Below are positions 6,437-8,000 of a stretch of DNA of 8,000 nucleotides, one piece after another (position 1 is the stretch's first letter; each line of letters starts with the position of its first letter). The stretch comes from Caldifarciminota bacterium (GTDB lineage: Bacteria; Hydrothermota; Hydrothermia; UBA1063; CAJXJZ01), in the NCBI GenBank assembly GCA_027033555.1, contig JALVLE010000341.1:1-8000 (forward strand), read 5' to 3'. A program made the translations under genes and the position numbers. The notes under the pieces were generated by a model. That model ran no database searches. It saw only the letters and a list, made by a program, of their open reading frames with translations, and was not told where the DNA came from.

Positions 6437-7321
6437 TCACCCCCTTGGATGGGCTTTCTGGTAGGTTTCTTTTAAAAGTTTTATATCAACGTGGGTGTAA
6501 ACCTGGGTGGTGGTTATGGATGAATGTCCCAGTAAAATTTGTAGGGTTCTTAAATCACAGCCTGCCTGCAGCATCTGGGTTGCAAAACTGTGCCTTAATA
6601 TATGTGGATAAACACGTTTTTTTATGCCTGCTTTAAGAGCATACTCTTTTAAAATTTTATAAAATCCCACTCTTGAGATGGGTCTTCCTCTGTAATTCAG
6701 AAACAAAAAGGGAGTTTTTCTTCTCTCAAGTTGCGGTCTTCCCTCTCTTATGTATAAGAGTAAATACTTTCTTGCTATGCTCCCAAAGGGTACAAGTCTT
6801 TCTTTGTTCCCCTTTCCAATCACCCGAACAAAATTTTCGTCAAAATCAAGGTCTTTTAACTTGAGGTTTACAAGTTCGGATACTCTTAATCCTGAGGCAA
6901 AATCAAGTTCAAGCATTGCCCTATCCCTCATTCCCTTTGATGTTGATATATCTGGCTGTTCCATGAGAGCATTTATCTCTTCTTCTGTGAGGTATTCAGG
7001 TATTTTTTTTACTTTTTTTGGCATATACAACATTCTTGCGGGGTTTTTTTCAAGGTCATGTACCTCTGCCATGAAGGAAAAAAAGGAACGGAGGGAGGCT
7101 ACAATCCTCTCTCTTGTGGAAAGAGCAAGTCCGTATTTGGACACAAAGTTTATGAACTCATGTAGCTCTTTTTGTGTTATGTTTTCAACGTCAATATCAC
7201 CACCCAAGAATTCTATTAATTTTTTAAGGTCGTTTTCATATGCATTTTGTGTGTTTACTGAATATCCTTTGTTTTGGAGGAGATACGTAAGGAACTCATT
7301 TACTGCATCACGGAGCTCCAT
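6437..7321 (-). CDS. xerD: tyrosine recombinase of the XerC/XerD family
   Basis: This is a site-specific recombinase that resolves chromosome dimers by strand exchange at dif. It is 294 residues long, close to the usual 295-300 for XerC/XerD. The N-terminal SAM-like core-binding domain spans about 1-90 (LQNKGYSVNTQNAYENDL; FFSFM ... NPAR) and the catalytic domain about 108-290. All catalytic residues are present with normal spacing: R146 (ASGLRVSEL), K170 (GKGNKERLVPF), H240 and R243 (HILRHSFATQ), H266 (LGHSSITTTQVYTH) and the nucleophile Y275. Integrases of phages or integrons are usually longer or have extra domains, and no att-like repeats or cargo flank it, so a housekeeping Xer is preferred. 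XerC versus XerD cannot be settled by eye; many lineages have only one. The start ATG overlaps the ribE stop (TGATG) and has no good Shine-Dalgarno sequence, implying translational coupling. An A-rich stretch encodes the interdomain linker (residues 100-108). Confidence 0.93.
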   Translation of the reverse strand: MELRDAVNEFLTYLLQNKGYSVNTQNAYENDLKKLIEFLGGDIDVENITQKELHEFINFVSKYGLALSTRERIVASLRSFFSFMAEVHDLEKNPARMLYMPKKVKKIPEYLTEEEINALMEQPDISTSKGMRDRAMLELDFASGLRVSELVNLKLKDLDFDENFVRVIGKGNKERLVPFGSIARKYLLLYIREGRPQLERRKTPFLFLNYRGRPISRVGFYKILKEYALKAGIKKRVYPHILRHSFATQMLQAGCDLRTLQILLGHSSITTTQVYTHVDIKLLKETYQKAHPRG

Positions 7322-7323
7322 CA
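7319..7323 (-). promoter_or_regulatory. TGATG stop-start junction coupling ribE to xerD
   Basis: On the minus strand the ribE stop TGA and the xerD start ATG share one A. The preceding bases (GATTCCGGCCATCATAC) show no Shine-Dalgarno sequence, so ribosomes finishing ribE probably re-initiate on xerD. Confidence 0.7.
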
Positions 7324-7926
7324 GTATGATGGCCGGAATCTGAGGTATTTTTCTACTGTTTCAACAACGTATTTTCCTATCATATCAAATTCAAGGTTAA
7401 CTGTGTCGCCTGGTTTCATTCTTTTCATTGTGGTTAAATTGTATGTATGGGGTATAATCTGAACGGTGAACTGACCTGGTTTTACTGAAGCCACTGTCAG
7501 GGAAATGCCATCTACAGCAACAGAGCCTTTTTCAACGATGTATTTTTCGTATTCGCGTGGAAAAGAGAAAGTGAAAAGGTAATTTTCACCCTCTCTCTTT
7601 ATGCTTTTTACTGTACCGGTTGTGTCCACATGTCCACTTACAAGGTGACCACCTAAAAAGGATGAGGGTGTAAGTGCGCGTTCCAGATTGACGTACTGTC
7701 CGGTTTTGAGGTTTGTTTTGAACTTGGTACGATTTAATGTTTCTTTTGATAGAAAGAGCTGTACCTGGTTGTTTTTTATCTCCTCAACTGTGAGACATAC
7801 CCCGTCAACTGCAATGGAATCACCTATTTTTAACAAAAGGCTGGTTTCCACATAGATTCTTTTAGCCTGTCCAAGAGTCAGAACTTTTTTTATTTTTCCT
7901 TCTTCCTCTATAAGCCCTGTAAACAT
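7321..7926 (-). CDS. ribE: riboflavin synthase, alpha chain
   Basis: Catalyses the last step of riboflavin synthesis: dismutation of two 6,7-dimethyl-8-ribityllumazine molecules into riboflavin and 5-amino-6-ribitylamino-uracil, in the cytoplasm. It is 201 residues long, normal for the family, with two lumazine-binding barrel repeats (about 1-96 and 97-188). Visible hallmarks are the N-terminal MFTGLIEE, GDSIAVDGVCLTV (35-47) mirrored by KGSVAVDGISLTV (133-145), GGHLVSGHVD (92-101), IPHTYNLTT (158-166) and NLEFDMIGKYV (177-187). The C-terminal helix (EKYLRF) normally drives trimer formation. The MFTG start is diagnostic and fixes the ATG. There is no FMN riboswitch or other rib gene in view. 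The upstream gene ends one base before this start, without a clear Shine-Dalgarno sequence, so it is expressed as an internal operon gene. The same protein is called ribC in some older Bacillus literature; ribE follows E. coli usage. Confidence 0.96.
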   Translation of the reverse strand: MFTGLIEEEGKIKKVLTLGQAKRIYVETSLLLKIGDSIAVDGVCLTVEEIKNNQVQLFLSKETLNRTKFKTNLKTGQYVNLERALTPSSFLGGHLVSGHVDTTGTVKSIKREGENYLFTFSFPREYEKYIVEKGSVAVDGISLTVASVKPGQFTVQIIPHTYNLTTMKRMKPGDTVNLEFDMIGKYVVETVEKYLRFRPSY

Positions 7927-7927
7927 G

Positions 7928-8000
7928 TCAGTAATTGATTTTCATTTTTTCGCGCACTATTTCCATTGTTTCTTCTGCTTTCTCTCTTGCTTTTTTATCA
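7928..8000 (-). CDS. C-terminal end of an upstream gene, possibly tryptophanyl-tRNA synthetase
   Basis: The minus strand has an open frame entering from the window edge and ending at TGA (7930-7928), one base before the ribE ATG. The 23 visible residues form a charged helix containing KAREKAEETMEIVREKM, ending in KINY. This resembles the last helix of tryptophanyl-tRNA synthetase (pattern G..KAR.iA..T...vr..mG), but so short a piece could match other helical C-termini. The other two frames are stopped or less protein-like. That this is the tail of a coding region is likely from the tight spacing; the identity is a guess (about one in three). Confidence 0.6.
   Translation of the reverse strand, partial: DKKAREKAEETMEIVREKMKINY

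Noticed and set aside
6440..6455. CCC-CTTGGAT-GGG mini-hairpin at the end of xerD as a terminator.
   Set aside because: The stem is only about three pairs and no proper T-run follows on either strand.
6437..7321. Recombinase as the integrase of a mobile element.
   Set aside because: Normal Xer length, co-operonic with ribE, and no attachment repeats, tRNA, or phage or cargo genes nearby.
6750..7343. Plus-strand open frame of 197 codons opposite the recombinase gene.
   Set aside because: It lies wholly antisense to a well-conserved Xer gene, is Ser/Phe-rich as expected of a shadow of Glu/Lys-rich coding, and has no Shine-Dalgarno sequence or recognisable motif.
1..8000. tRNA, rRNA, CRISPR arrays, riboswitches, insertion sequences.
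   Set aside because: The window is almost wholly filled with coding sequence; no repeats, cloverleaf-like segments or FMN-element-like motifs were seen.

Overview
The window looks like ordinary chromosome from a double-membraned bacterium with AT-leaning DNA (about 40% GC by eye). It holds two convergent gene blocks and no recognisable RNA gene, insertion sequence or CRISPR array. Both the presence of a lipoprotein and an outer-membrane barrel and the FlgD-like/type IX-like C-terminal sorting domain (YPNPY ... WDGRNERG..VAPGVYYY) point to an FCB-type lineage or an uncultured phylum such as WOR-3/Hydrothermae/Cloacimonadota. That placement is inference from domain style, not a phylogenetic result.

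Left block, plus strand (32-6398): three cell-envelope genes, each with a strong Shine-Dalgarno sequence and arranged as an operon. First is a 483-residue putative lipoprotein that I do not recognise. Overlapping it by 44 bases is a 1322-residue secreted multidomain protein: signal peptide, jelly-roll (MAM/immune-inhibitor-A-like) domain, von Willebrand factor A domain with an intact MIDAS, beta-sandwich linkers, a HEGDWE-motif domain of the Vps62/DUF946 type, and a C-terminal sorting domain. Eighteen bases later comes a 323-residue outer-membrane beta-barrel candidate resembling the PorV/PorQ transport-type barrels. Inference: a dedicated surface-display cassette, with a secreted metal-dependent adhesion-type protein, an envelope lipoprotein partner and a barrel that may help transport or anchor it.

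Right block, minus strand (8000-6437): a tightly coupled housekeeping operon read right to left. It contains the C-terminal end of an unfinished gene (possibly tryptophanyl-tRNA synthetase), the riboflavin synthase alpha chain (ribE), and a complete XerC/XerD-type tyrosine recombinase. Junctions are one base apart or overlapping by one base (TGACATG, TGATG), and neither start has a good Shine-Dalgarno sequence, in contrast with the left block.

The two blocks meet tail to tail with 38 bases between stop codons and no convincing terminator hairpin. No gene-free stretch exceeds 38 bases. The most noteworthy item is the architecture of the 1322-residue protein and its flanking envelope genes.
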